NCBI RefSeq assembly: GCF_007896845.1 | Contig: NZ_VOHS01000001.1 | Coordinates: 372,001-436,000, forward strand | Length of the DNA stretch: 64,000 nucleotides | Direction of reading: 5' to 3' | Source of the DNA: Chitinophaga pinensis | GTDB lineage: Bacteria; Bacteroidota; Bacteroidia; Chitinophagales; Chitinophagaceae | Shown here: one piece after another, positions 27,255-36,310 of the stretch | How the letters are laid out: every line of letters begins with the position of its first letter | Position numbering within the stretch: the first letter of the stretch is position 1 | Translations under genes and position numbers: made by a program | Notes under the pieces: model-generated | Told to the model about the DNA's origin: nothing | Seen by the model: the letters and a program-made list of their open reading frames with translations, nothing else | The model's database searches: none

Positions 27255-27833
27255 ATGGCCTTTTTACACCATAATATCATGAAAGATGCTGATGATGCCG
27301 TGTTGATCCTGGAGTACAAACGCTCCGGTCAGCTCGACTATCTGGCTGCGTTGTATCAACGCTACATGAATCTGGTATATGGTGTATGTCTGCGTTATTT
27401 TGACGAGGAATCCAGTAAGGACGCCGTTATGCAGATCTTTGAGGAGCTGATTGTGAAGTTGCAGCAGCATGAGGTTCAGAACTTTAAGAGTTGGTTGCAT
27501 GTGCTGACGAAGAACCATTGTCTGATGAAATTGCGTTCCATGAAAAACAGGGAGGGAAAGGAAATTTCTCTGGACGGACTCCCCGTTATGGAAAACGACT
27601 CTTTTGCACATCATGAGAACGGTGTAAGTATAGAAGTACATCTGCAGGGTATGGAAAAATGCCTTGACGCCTTGCCGGAAGAGCAAAAGCGTAGTGTAGA
27701 TCTATTCTATCTCAAAGAAAAAAGCTATAAAGAAGTAGCGGATATCACCGGATATGACATGAAAAAGGTGAAAAGTTATATCCAGAATGGTAAACGCAAC
27801 CTGAAAATCTGTATGGAACAACAAGATGTCTGA
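27255..27833 (+). CDS. RNA polymerase sigma-70 family factor (ECF type)
   Basis: The 192-residue protein has sigma region 2 (DYLAALYQRYMNLVYGVCLR to FKSWLHVLTKNHCLMKLRS) and region 4 (LDALPEEQKRSVDLFYLKEK, then SYKEVADITGYDMKKVKSYI), with nothing between but a short linker. ECF factors redirect RNA polymerase to envelope or stress genes. An in-frame ATG at 27279 (MKDADDAVLILEYK) is a plausible alternative start and trims eight residues. The last 8 bases overlap the start of the next gene, whose product carries an anti-sigma-like N-terminus, so the pair is very likely translationally coupled. Confidence 0.88.
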   Translation: MAFLHHNIMKDADDAVLILEYKRSGQLDYLAALYQRYMNLVYGVCLRYFDEESSKDAVMQIFEELIVKLQQHEVQNFKSWLHVLTKNHCLMKLRSMKNREGKEISLDGLPVMENDSFAHHENGVSIEVHLQGMEKCLDALPEEQKRSVDLFYLKEKSYKEVADITGYDMKKVKSYIQNGKRNLKICMEQQDV

Positions 27834-29184
27834 TAAGCACAGTCATATGAACCATAGCGTTGATCCGGAGCTGATCCGCAAATATCTGGCAGGAGAGCTG
27901 GATAATAAAGCGATGCATGCCCTCGAGAAACAGGCCATGGACGATCCGTTTCTGGCGGACGCACTGGACGGGTTTGCTGAACGCAAGTCTGATCAGCGTA
28001 TGCATCTGGCTGATCTGAACAAGCGACTTGAGTTACGGGTGAAGGGTAAAGAAGAGCGGAAAGTGCTTCCGATCATCAGACTGGACAGACGTTGGCTGGC
28101 TGCTGCGGGAGTGCTGTTGCTGGTGATGGGTGGTTTGTTCTGGATATGGCGTTCCGGTTTCAGAGAAGATCAATCTATTGCCTATAAATCTGCAGATGTA
28201 GCTGATAGTTCTATCACTGATACCTTACAGTATTATAATCAGGAAGAGCCGATGGCGTGGGGGAACAAATCTGAGAAGCTGCGGGGCATCAGTATTCGTC
28301 CCGACACGGGCAGTCATATTTTCCCCGGAAATGTCAGCACAGAATCAAGAGGTATTGCGGGTATTTTAAGAAGAGAACAGGATACGGTTGCACTGGCAAT
28401 GGCCCCGTCACCTTCTACTGTTGCCGCGGCACCAACCTTAATGGCTGAGAAGGCGGATAGGACAGATACAATTGATACCAGAATTGTGGATATAGCGATC
28501 GCTAATCCTAAAGATATGCCTATCAGGGAAAAAGAAACCGAGGCCAGATCCAGAAATTATTTTGCGGTAAAACCGATCGTTGCTAACCGTCTTATCAAAG
28601 GACAGGTTAATGATGGGAAAAATGGGTTGCCGGGTGTGGCGGTAATACTCGAAGGAACTACACAGGGCGTTGTAACAGGTGCGGATGGTTCGTTCTCGCT
28701 CAATGTGGCAGATACTACAAAAAATGTTAATCTGGTTGCATCCTATGTAGGGTTTAAGCAGGAAAGGCTGAGTGTCTCACCAAGAGAAAATAATCTGGAT
28801 ATCCGGATGAGAGAAGATCAGAATGGTCTGAACGAGGTTGTCGTAACCGGCTATGATAAGAAAATCAGCAAGAAATTTGGAGCTGTTTATCAGCCGCCAA
28901 TGCCGGCTGAAGGATATGACAGTTACAATGAATATCTTGCAAAAAATACCCATTATCCTGCTTCCGCAGTAGCTGATAATGTGAAAGGAAGGGTAAAAGT
29001 GTCGTTCAGGGTGATGCCTGACGGTTCGCTGGAAGACTTCAAAATAACCAGACGTTTGCAGCCGGATTGTGATGCAGAAGCATTAAGATTGATAAAAGAA
29101 GGCCCCGGATGGACCCCCGCATCCGATAGAACAGCGGCACGCGTTACCGTGGAAGTATATTTCCCGGCCAAAACTCCCAGATAA
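27826..29184 (+). CDS. Mosaic membrane protein: anti-sigma-like N-terminus, CarboxypepD_reg domain, TonB C-terminal domain
   Basis: The 452-residue protein has, in order: a cytoplasmic helical region (DPELIRKYLAGELDNKAMHA) like those of Bacteroidota anti-sigma proteins; one membrane segment (residues 90-108); a low-complexity periplasmic linker; a carboxypeptidase-regulatory beta domain (LIKGQVNDGKNGLPGVAVIL, GADGSFSLNV); the segment NGLNEVVVTGYDKK, which looks like the TonB-box region of SusC-type receptors; and a TonB C-terminal domain (THYPASAVADNVKGRVKVSF, PDGSLEDFKI). Overlap with the sigma gene implies control of that sigma factor. It could transduce a signal from an outer-membrane receptor, but the mechanism is inference. 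Confidence 0.75.
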   Translation: MSDKHSHMNHSVDPELIRKYLAGELDNKAMHALEKQAMDDPFLADALDGFAERKSDQRMHLADLNKRLELRVKGKEERKVLPIIRLDRRWLAAAGVLLLVMGGLFWIWRSGFREDQSIAYKSADVADSSITDTLQYYNQEEPMAWGNKSEKLRGISIRPDTGSHIFPGNVSTESRGIAGILRREQDTVALAMAPSPSTVAAAPTLMAEKADRTDTIDTRIVDIAIANPKDMPIREKETEARSRNYFAVKPIVANRLIKGQVNDGKNGLPGVAVILEGTTQGVVTGADGSFSLNVADTTKNVNLVASYVGFKQERLSVSPRENNLDIRMREDQNGLNEVVVTGYDKKISKKFGAVYQPPMPAEGYDSYNEYLAKNTHYPASAVADNVKGRVKVSFRVMPDGSLEDFKITRRLQPDCDAEALRLIKEGPGWTPASDRTAARVTVEVYFPAKTPR

Positions 29185-29192
29185 TAAACGAA

Positions 29193-29393
29193 CTACCTGT
29201 TTTGCCTCATTGCTTTGACTATTTTCCGTGTTCTACGGTCTTCACGTGCATTTTGAAGGGATATTACGGCCCATATGGCGGCAGGTATCCAGCCGATTAA
29301 TGTGATCTGCAGTAACAGGCATAAGATACCCGTTAAGATCTTTCCTCTTAACATAAAGGAGAGCCAGGGCAACAGAATGGCGATGAGTGTCAT
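29193..29393 (-). CDS. YqaE/Pmp3-like small membrane protein
   Basis: The 66-residue protein has two hydrophobic segments (residues about 3-13 and 19-45) with the Pmp3-like stretch LLLQITLIGWIPAAIWAVIS, and a basic tail (REDRRTRKIVKAMRQNR). Pmp3/YqaE proteolipids are linked to membrane potential and stress in other organisms; the role here is not established. It ends 8 bases from the convergent mosaic gene and lies 12 bases downstream of the LutB-type gene on the same strand, probably in its transcript. Confidence 0.7.
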   Translation of the reverse strand: MTLIAILLPWLSFMLRGKILTGILCLLLQITLIGWIPAAIWAVISLQNAREDRRTRKIVKAMRQNR

Positions 29394-29405
29394 GTCAAAA
29401 AGATA

Positions 29406-30782
29406 CTATTTTTTTCTCTCTTTCCACAGCTGGTTAAAGGATTTCGGTGCAAATACAGGTAATGCCCTGTCATCACCCCAGGCCTGGGAGAAGAATTTTT
29501 TCATGAAGAAGTTTTTGGCGCCACCACCTACGAGGTTCATCATTCTGCGGCTCAGACTTGCCTGTTTCCAGCCAAACCACGACATCTTTTCTCCTCCGGA
29601 GGTATAGTTCTCTTCAACCGCTTTATGACGATTATGGAGCAGTAATTCGTGTACATTGATCCTTACAGGGCATACCTCTGTGCAGTTGCCGCAAAGGGAA
29701 GAGGCGTAGCTAAGGTGCATGAATGACTCCATGCCCTGCAGGTGTGGGGTGATAACAGATCCGATGGGACCACTATAAGTGGTACCATAGCTATGACCAC
29801 CGATATTTTTATAGACAGGACAGGCGTTCAGGCAGGAGCCGCAGCGTATGCAGTAAAGGCTTTCGCGGGCTTCTGTATCTGCCAGAATGTTGGTACGGCC
29901 ATTATCCATGAGAATAACATACATCTCTTCCGGACCATCTGTTTCATGTTCCTGACGGGGACCGCTGAAAATAGAATTGTACACTGTTACCTGCTGACCG
30001 GTGCCGTAAGTAGCCAGTAAAGGCCAGAACATAGCCAGGTCGTTGATAGAGGGCAGCATCTTTTCGATACCTACCAATACGATATGTGTTTTGGGAAATG
30101 CGGTGCTGAGACGCGCGTTTCCTTCATTTTCGGTGACAGCAATGCCGCCTATATCTGCGATAATGAAGTTGGCGCCGGTAATGCCGATTTCTGCGTCGAG
30201 GTATTTCTGACGGAGTTTTTCGCGGGCTACGAGGGTCATTTCCTGCGGTGTCAGATCGGGAGGTGTACCGAGTTTCTCGGCGAACAGTTTTGCCACATCT
30301 TCCTTACTCTTATGCATAGCAGGCGTCACGATGTGATAGGGCGGTTCTCCATCCAGCTGTTGGATGTATTCACCAAGATCAGTTTCTACACATTCAATAT
30401 TATGCTGTGCCAGGAAGTGGTTCAGGTGAACTTCTTCCGTCGCCATGGATTTACTCTTTACAATGCTTTTGCAGTTTTTGGCTTCACAGATCGCGAGTAT
30501 CTCATCCAGTACCTGTTGCGTATTTTCTGCCCAGATGACTTTACCACCTCTGCGGGTGAAGTTGCTTTCAAATTCCTCGAGATGTTTATCCAGATGTTCC
30601 AGTGCCCTCCACTTGATATTCTTGGCTCTTTCGCGCGCGGTGGTAAGATCGGCAAACTGTTGTTTACCAGCTTTCACGGCAGTATTATACTTACCGATAT
30701 TGAAGTTGATCGTCTGGCGATGTATGAGGTTTGTCGCTTTCTTCTCACTGTTATCAAGAAAAGTGGAGGCGTTCTGATGCAT
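29406..30782 (-). CDS. lutB: LutB-type lactate-utilisation iron-sulfur protein
   Basis: The 458-residue protein has an N-terminal LUD domain (SIVKSKSMATEEVHLNHFLA; GANFIIADIGGIAVTENEGN) and two ferredoxin-like clusters, CIRCGSCLNACPVYK and CGNCTEVCPVRI, each followed by the expected Pro. LutB works with LutA and LutC in L-lactate oxidation in Bacillus and its relatives. Neither lutA nor lutC lies next to it here, so the complex must be completed from elsewhere or this protein has another electron-transfer role. The C-terminal tail (FSQAWGDDRALPVFAPKSF) is typical of the family. Confidence 0.85.
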   Translation of the reverse strand: MHQNASTFLDNSEKKATNLIHRQTINFNIGKYNTAVKAGKQQFADLTTARERAKNIKWRALEHLDKHLEEFESNFTRRGGKVIWAENTQQVLDEILAICEAKNCKSIVKSKSMATEEVHLNHFLAQHNIECVETDLGEYIQQLDGEPPYHIVTPAMHKSKEDVAKLFAEKLGTPPDLTPQEMTLVAREKLRQKYLDAEIGITGANFIIADIGGIAVTENEGNARLSTAFPKTHIVLVGIEKMLPSINDLAMFWPLLATYGTGQQVTVYNSIFSGPRQEHETDGPEEMYVILMDNGRTNILADTEARESLYCIRCGSCLNACPVYKNIGGHSYGTTYSGPIGSVITPHLQGMESFMHLSYASSLCGNCTEVCPVRINVHELLLHNRHKAVEENYTSGGEKMSWFGWKQASLSRRMMNLVGGGAKNFFMKKFFSQAWGDDRALPVFAPKSFNQLWKERKK

Positions 30783-30918
30783 AAGTTGTTGAGATTGCTG
30801 ATTTCGGAATTACAAAACCCATACCGGTTTACGGTATGCACGAAATGAATGAAAAAACAACTGTTAGTTAGTATGGAGTAAAGATAGCGAATGCAGGGAT
30901 AGCATCAGCAACCGGCTA

Positions 30919-31494
30919 TTATTCAGCTTTGTATTGTTTGGTAGCGATTTTGTCCAGCACCTGATAGAATTCTTCCCCATATTTCCGGATCAGCGCTTCC
31001 CGGAGAAAGCGGTATACCGGTACACGAAGGCTTTTACCATTCTTGCAGGCTGGTTTACAGATGTCCCATCTGTCATAATTCAATGCTTCGAATGCCTCGT
31101 ATTTGGTGACCCTGATAGGGTAGAGGTGGCAGGAAATAGGCTTTTTATAGTCAACAACGCCTTCGTTATAGGCCTTTTCTATGCCACAGCCCACAACGCC
31201 ATGGTCGTCGATGACTGCATAGGCGCAGATGCCTTTATTGACGATTGGCGTGACATAGCCATATTCATCGTCTGTGGTATGCGTACCTGTTTTTTCTATT
31301 TCGGCGATGCCGTCAGGCCGAAGGTAGGATTTGATCTTCGGATAGATCTTCTTGAGTTTCTTCACTTCCTCCTTATCGAGCGGCGCTCCACAATCACCCG
31401 CAACACAGCAGGCGCCTTTACAGGCTCCCAGGTTGCAGACGAACTGTTCCTCAATAACTTCGTCGCTGATATACTTATCGTCAATAATGATCAT
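30919..31494 (-). CDS. DUF3109 family cysteine-rich protein
   Basis: The 191-residue protein carries the Cys pattern of this YkgJ-related family: FVCNLGACKGACCVAGDCGAP near the N-terminus, then NKGICAY, VGCGIEKAYN, SCHLYPIRV and DICKPACKNG. Such clusters are thought to bind zinc or an iron-sulfur centre. The function is unknown. It follows gldD on the same strand after 88 bases and may be transcribed with the gliding genes. Confidence 0.85.
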   Translation of the reverse strand: MIIIDDKYISDEVIEEQFVCNLGACKGACCVAGDCGAPLDKEEVKKLKKIYPKIKSYLRPDGIAEIEKTGTHTTDDEYGYVTPIVNKGICAYAVIDDHGVVGCGIEKAYNEGVVDYKKPISCHLYPIRVTKYEAFEALNYDRWDICKPACKNGKSLRVPVYRFLREALIRKYGEEFYQVLDKIATKQYKAE

Positions 31495-31582
31495 AAAAAA
31501 ATTGATGGTCGATAGTCCGTTGATGTTGGCATGACAGCGGACCGGATTCCTTAAAAACGCAAAGTTACAAAATAGTCAAAGA

Positions 31583-32185
31583 CTATCGCCACTTGAGCGT
31601 TTCAACAAGGTGCCACATATCTTCCTGAAGGAATTGTTGTACCGGCGCGAGTGAGTCAGCGTTGGGAGCGGCATCGAAATACAGCGCTCCGCGCAGGAAG
31701 TGCACGGTGGAGTCTGTTGCGTAGAACTGTTTGGCGGAGGCGGCATTACCACCTACGTCATAGAATTCGCCGGAGACATTAAAGGGGGTATGGATTGTTT
31801 TTTCGTCAATATATTCTGCCTTATAGGTGTGTTTGTAGGTCATCTTAAAGGCGTCATTGACGAGTTGCTGGAAGTCATTTTTCGCATTTTTACCGATTTC
31901 CTTGTAGCTCATGTAGATCTTACCGTTCAGGGAAGGGAATTCGACATTGATCCAGTAGGGATTTTCGGTTTTCTGACCAAAGAAGAGGCTGTCCTTTACG
32001 ACATTGGCATATACCGGGTACTCGAAGGTGTATGGATAACCGGGTACGTCAAACACGCGATATTCCTTTTTCGGGAAGTTGATCTGGAAGTAGCCGCGTG
32101 GTTTGGGCGTATAAGATTGTTCGCAGGCTGCAAAGATAAATGTAAGCAGCAGCAGGAGACAGATGGTATTCCCGGTTAATTTCAT
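31583..32185 (-). CDS. gldD: Gliding motility lipoprotein GldD
   Basis: The 200-residue protein starts with a lipoprotein signal (CLLLLLTFIFAAC, lipidated Cys at about residue 21). The mature part carries the family's YTPKPRGYFQINFPKKEY, NPYWINVEFPSLNGKIYMSY and VGGNAASAKQFYATDS segments. GldD is required for gliding in Flavobacterium and occurs beside gldE. It lies 30 bases downstream of gldE on the same strand. Its presence suggests the cell glides and has the associated type IX secretion machinery, although no other gld or por gene is in the window. Confidence 0.92.
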   Translation of the reverse strand: MKLTGNTICLLLLLTFIFAACEQSYTPKPRGYFQINFPKKEYRVFDVPGYPYTFEYPVYANVVKDSLFFGQKTENPYWINVEFPSLNGKIYMSYKEIGKNAKNDFQQLVNDAFKMTYKHTYKAEYIDEKTIHTPFNVSGEFYDVGGNAASAKQFYATDSTVHFLRGALYFDAAPNADSLAPVQQFLQEDMWHLVETLKWR

Positions 32186-32215
32186 AGTAAGCTTCTTGTA
32201 GTTAGGTGTACTGCA

Positions 32216-33610
32216 CTATTTCTCGTCATCCACATTTTGCCTGATGGTGACCTGTACTTTCTGGATACGCATTTTGCTTACTTCCAGTACGGTAAAGTCA
32301 TATTCTTCGTAGGATATTACGCTGTTTTCTTCCGGGAATTTACCAGCCAGTTCGAGGATCAGTCCACCGATAGAGTCACTTTCTCCTTTCACGACTTCAA
32401 ATGTATCGGGAGAGATGTTCATGATACGGCAAACGTCATTGAGCATGGTTTTGCCTTCAAAAACGTAGGTATTATTGTCTACTTTGCTGTAGTTGAATTC
32501 TTCTTCATCAAATTCATCTTTGATATCACCGATGACTTCTTCCACGATATCCTCGAGGGTAACGATACCGGAGGTACCACCAAATTCGTCTACTACTACG
32601 GCAAAATGCATACGTCTGTTCTGGAACTCGGCGAGGAGGTCTTCGATCAGTTTATGGCCATGTACGAAGAATGGTTGGCGCATAACGGTATGCCAGTCAA
32701 AGCTCTTGCCTTTATCGAGGTGGGGCAGGAGGTCTTTGGTGTGGATAACGCCGACGATATTATCGAGATTGCCTTTGTAAACGGGGAGGCGGGAATAGTG
32801 CAGATCAGCCACTCGTTTTACGACGATGTCGAAGTTATCGTCATATTCGATACCGGATACGTCCAGTCGTGTGTGCATGATCTGTTTAACGGTGATATTG
32901 CCGAATTTCAGGATGCCTTTGAGGATATTTTTCTCTTCCTGGGAGGCGGTTGGATCCACGCTCATTTCTATGGCTTCGTCAATCTCCTGATAGTTGACAG
33001 CGCCGCTGCCTCTGTGGAAGAAGCGGGCTTCAATGCTTTCGCTGAGGCTAACATAGAAATCGCTGACAGGTTCGAGGGTGGCGTGTACGAGGCTTACGAA
33101 CCATGCGAAATAGGTGGCGAACCGGATATTGTTTTGTGCTGCCCATACTCGTGGGAGTACCTGACCACAGAAGAGGAGTACGAAGATGATAATGGCTATA
33201 CGTACTACAAAAGACACAACCGGAACGGTCTGGAGGTCTTCCATCTGGGTGATGAGGTAGCTGGTGACCATGATAAAGGCGACGGAGAGCAGGATACCTG
33301 CTATCTGGAGGGATGCCAGCAGGGAGCGGGGCTTTTCCAATAGCTTGGTAATCAGCTTTCCGCTGGTGTTCTGCCTTGTTTTCAGGGCGTTCAGGTCTTT
33401 ATAGTTCAGGGAGAAGAATGCTACTTCTGCGCCGGAGACGATAAAGGCCATGAGGAGGAGTATGAATATCACAAGCAGATAAATAACCACGTTCGGAGTG
33501 GCGATGGGCGCCGCTGCTTGTAACAGGGTAAGCTTACCAGGTAAAATGCTTGCCGGATAGGTGTACAAAATGTTCAACTTTGACGTGATAAATATTAGAA
33601 CCCCGAGCAT
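32216..33610 (-). CDS. gldE: Gliding motility-associated protein GldE (CNNM/CorC-like, CBS domains)
   Basis: The 464-residue protein has an N-terminal hydrophobic leader, a DUF21/CNNM membrane domain (LVIFILLLMAFIVSGAEVAF through GQVLPRVWAAQN), two CBS domains (VKQIMHTRLDVSGIEYDD; MHFAVVVDEFGGTSGIVTLE) and a C-terminal CorC/HlyC domain (ESDSIGGLILELAGKFPEEN). CNNM relatives move or sense divalent cations. GldE supports gliding and can partly substitute for GldD defects in Flavobacterium. It sits between ssb and gldD, the order common in Bacteroidota. Confidence 0.92.
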   Translation of the reverse strand: MLGVLIFITSKLNILYTYPASILPGKLTLLQAAAPIATPNVVIYLLVIFILLLMAFIVSGAEVAFFSLNYKDLNALKTRQNTSGKLITKLLEKPRSLLASLQIAGILLSVAFIMVTSYLITQMEDLQTVPVVSFVVRIAIIIFVLLFCGQVLPRVWAAQNNIRFATYFAWFVSLVHATLEPVSDFYVSLSESIEARFFHRGSGAVNYQEIDEAIEMSVDPTASQEEKNILKGILKFGNITVKQIMHTRLDVSGIEYDDNFDIVVKRVADLHYSRLPVYKGNLDNIVGVIHTKDLLPHLDKGKSFDWHTVMRQPFFVHGHKLIEDLLAEFQNRRMHFAVVVDEFGGTSGIVTLEDIVEEVIGDIKDEFDEEEFNYSKVDNNTYVFEGKTMLNDVCRIMNISPDTFEVVKGESDSIGGLILELAGKFPEENSVISYEEYDFTVLEVSKMRIQKVQVTIRQNVDDEK

Positions 33611-33745
33611 ATAGCAAAGTAAGTTCCAAAAAAATGGGAAAGTAATTCAGGTCTTAAATTGAATCGCTTTCCCTATATGCAAATATAAGTAATGTCCCAT
33701 AAAGGGATTATCAATCAAAAAGAATTAATATTTTTTATTGGATAG

Positions 33746-34201
33746 TTAAAAAGGAAGATCGTCCGCTGTGTCGTTCAGTTGGGGGGGTATTTCCATATTG
33801 GGGAAATTATCACCGGTATTGCTGCCTGTGTTGCTATGATGTATGGCATGTTCAGTGTTGTTCAGGTCCATACGTTTATCCAGCATAACAAGGTTATCAC
33901 CTACTACTTCAGTGGCAAACTTCTTATTACCCTCCTTATCTTCCCAGCTGCGGGTACGGAGGCGTCCTTCAATATATACAAGACTTCCTTTGTGCAGGTA
34001 CTTTTGGGCTAATTCCGCCAGTCCGCGCCATAATACAACCGTATGCCATTCTGTTTGGGAAATCAGTTTACCAGCTCTGTCCTTGAATGTTTCTGTTGTC
34101 GCCAGGGAAAACTTGGCTACTGCGATATTACCTTCTAAAAACTGTACATCTGGATCTCTACCCAAGTTGCCAATCAGGATTACTTTATTAACACCTCTCA
34201 T
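33746..34201 (-). CDS. ssb: Single-stranded DNA-binding protein
   Basis: The 151-residue protein opens with VNKVILIGNLGRDPDVQFLE, the standard SSB start, has the OB-fold strands TEWHTVVLWRGLAELAQKYL and YIEGRLRTRSWEDKEGNKKF, and ends in the acidic tip DDLPF that binds replication and repair proteins. It probably forms a tetramer on single-stranded DNA. It lies between mutY and gldE on the same strand. An almost consensus promoter is visible upstream on the minus strand: TATATTTT at 34238-34245, with a TTG about 18 bases before it. Confidence 0.95.
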   Translation of the reverse strand: MRGVNKVILIGNLGRDPDVQFLEGNIAVAKFSLATTETFKDRAGKLISQTEWHTVVLWRGLAELAQKYLHKGSLVYIEGRLRTRSWEDKEGNKKFATEVVGDNLVMLDKRMDLNNTEHAIHHSNTGSNTGDNFPNMEIPPQLNDTADDLPF

Positions 34202-34383
34202 TGTTGCAGGTTTTAATCTATTGATTTTAAACTATTGAAAATATACGCTTCTTTTAAAATGAACAACCTTTCTAAAGTTAATGTTTTTTTCAAATCGACA
34301 GTGAAAATTTTACCGTATAGTTTTTAGCTCAAATACCTTGCCGTAGCAAGTTGAGCGCTGTTCACAGGCAGTAAGTTTTCGTA

Positions 34384-35447
34384 TCAGAAGAGGGTAAGTT
34401 CCCTGTTTTTGAGAAAGTCGGTGATGGTTTTAGGAAAGGCATAAAGATCCAGTTGATCCCTTGGAACGGCCGTGTATCCGGGCATTTCGGGCTTTTTACT
34501 GACTGAAAGCATGAGGAACTGACTATGGATCGTCTGGTGTGTAAGCTGTTGTTTAAAGGTAGCTGAAGCCCCATCCATGTTGTAACGTATATCTTTCATC
34601 ACTGCTTTGAAGGCCGCAGAGGATTGTAAGGAGTCCGGGTCTTCCGGTCCTGGGGTTTCTATGAGAATGAACTCATGGAGGTTTTGCCAGATATCGTTTT
34701 CGGTACGTTTCCGGATATAGACATTGTCTTTATGCTGGAGTACCAGATAGTAGAAGTAGCGTTTCTTTACAACCAGTTTTTTGGACTTTACGGGCAGGAG
34801 TGCGGTGAGTCCCTGCTGATAACCTTTGCATTTTGAGGCAAGCGGACAGCTTTTACAGGCGGGTTGTTGCGGTTTACATACAACAGCGCCGAAGTCCATA
34901 ATGGCCTGGTTATACGAAGCTGATTTTCCGTAAGGAAGCAGTTCCTGCGCCAGTGCGGTGAATTGTTTTTACCTGCGGTAGTATCGATCGGTGTATCTAT
35001 ATCGAAGAAGCGGGACAGCACCCGGAATACGTTTCCATCCAATACGGCGTGCGGCAGGTTGAAGGCAAAGGATGCGATGGCGGCGGCTGTATATGGGCCT
35101 ACGCCTTTGAGTGATTGTATAGTATCGTATGTATTGGGAAAATGACCATGATACTGTGATGCAATCTGTCTGGCGGCGGCCAGCATATTTTTACAGCGGG
35201 CGTAGTAACCCAGTCCCTGCCATAGTCGGAATGCTGCTTCTTCCGGCGCGGCGGCCAGTTCCTGAACGGTCGGATAATTTAAGATAAACTTCTCGTAGTA
35301 GGCCCATCCCTGTTCCACACGTGTTTGCTGGAGTATAATTTCAGACAGCCATATCCGGTAGGGGTCTTTCTCACCTTTCCATGGCATGGAACGCGTATTC
35401 TCGTTATCGTTCCATTCCATGAGTGCATTCGTAAAAAACTGCTTCAT
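34384..35447 (-). CDS. mutY: A/G-specific adenine glycosylase MutY; one frameshift
   Basis: The product begins at the ATG at 35447 (MKQFFTNALMEWNDNENTRS). It has the catalytic Glu region SEIILQQTRVEQGWAYY, the helix-hairpin-helix LKGVGPYTAAAIASF, the Asp in AVLDGNVFRVLSRF, the iron-sulfur ligands CKPQQPACKSCPLASKC and a C-terminal NUDIX-like domain. The enzyme removes adenine opposite 8-oxoguanine. The frame breaks at the five-T run 34966-34970. Adding one base gives DTTAGKKQFTALAQELLPYG then KSASYNQAIMDFG and restores about 354 residues. The open frame extending to 35720 is a non-coding extension with no MutY features. Confidence 0.9.
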
Positions 35448-36020
35448 TTCTGCAAATATAATGGGATGAATGTGAATGGGAATAATGGTAAAGGGGGAGA
35501 TGTTTGTATAAGAAATATTTAATGTATGTAACGGAGCGGATAACCGATAAAAATTCCATCGGTTGCAAGTGAATATATTTACGATAATATTCAACTGTTG
35601 ACAGGATGCAGTAAAATGGAACAGAAGTTGTTGAGATATAGACGAATATGGAAAAAAATGCGTTATAATAAAGAAAGAGTGTTTATCTGTTATGGGCTGA
35701 ACAGGAGAGTTTTTTTTCATTAAGTGAAGAAAAAAAAGACGAAATGAATATTATTTTTTGTATATTCGTTAATGAGTGGTTTAGTGAATTATTGTGATTT
35801 ACCCTAATGAATATGTACTTGTACTGGCCTCGCATATGGAATCATTCACTTTCCAGGTAGCTCATTACTCGTATTTTTCTGACTACTAATCGACTGATCT
35901 GCAAATAGATATATTATATTAATCTATGGTATAAGAAAAAAGTATAAAATTTATTTGCTTAAAATTCAGCAATTAAAAAAAAATAAATAATTTTGGGACA
36001 AGTAATCCTTCGCTTCAATT
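35448..36020. other. Divergent intergenic region between mutY and the HU gene
   Basis: 573 AT-rich bases hold the divergent promoters of mutY and the HU gene. A 35-codon open frame at 35616-35723 (plus) is the longest short frame and is not convincing. The last 50 bases carry a poly-A-rich stretch and the -7 box of the HU gene. No RNA gene was recognised. Confidence 0.4.
35988..35995 (+). promoter_or_regulatory. -7 promoter box for the HU gene
   Basis: TAATTTTG matches TAnnTTTG, 25 bases before the ATG at 36021. A TTTG at 35954-35957 is too far upstream for a normal -33 element. Confidence 0.45.
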
Positions 36021-36308
36021 ATGAGAAAAGCTGACTTAATTAACAATATTGCTGAAAAAACCGGCATACCTAAAGTAGATGTGTTAGTAACACTAGAAGC
36101 CATGTTTAAGGAGGTCAAGGAAGCGTTGGCTAATGGCGAGCATATCTATATCAGGGGCTTTGGTAGCTTCATTACGAAAAAGAGAGCTGCTAAAATTGGC
36201 CGTAACATCAAGAAAAACGTTGCCGTAGAGATTCCGGAGCATTTTATTCCGGCGTTTAAGCCTTCTAAAGAATTCGTTGCAGAAGTAAAGAAGCTTAAAA
36301 GTTTGTAG
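36021..36308 (+). CDS. HU/IHF-family DNA-binding protein
   Basis: The 95-residue protein has the HU fold: MRKADLINNIAEKTGIPKVD (two helices), then the beta-arm region IYIRGFGSFITKKRAAKIGR followed by NIKKNVAVEIPEHFIPAFKP and SKEF. It dimerises and bends DNA. Length is normal. A TPR protein gene follows 2 bases after its stop, so the two are certainly co-transcribed. This HU-TPR-Cox24-like-rng order appears characteristic of Bacteroidota (known context, not verified here). Confidence 0.92.
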   Translation: MRKADLINNIAEKTGIPKVDVLVTLEAMFKEVKEALANGEHIYIRGFGSFITKKRAAKIGRNIKKNVAVEIPEHFIPAFKPSKEFVAEVKKLKSL

Positions 36309-36310
36309 TT

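Noticed and set aside
32237..33343. 368-codon open frame antisense to gldE
   Set aside because: It has no recognisable motif, and the opposite strand encodes a clear CNNM/CBS protein; the long frame follows from the codon bias of gldE.
35448..35720. N-terminal extension of the mutY frame to 35720
   Set aside because: The extension is AT-rich, low in coding character and ahead of the normal MutY start at 35447; it is simply stop-free.
35616..35723. 35-codon basic open frame on the plus strand upstream of the HU gene
   Set aside because: It is short, lies in an AT-rich divergent promoter region, and has no terminator, recognisable motif or other support.
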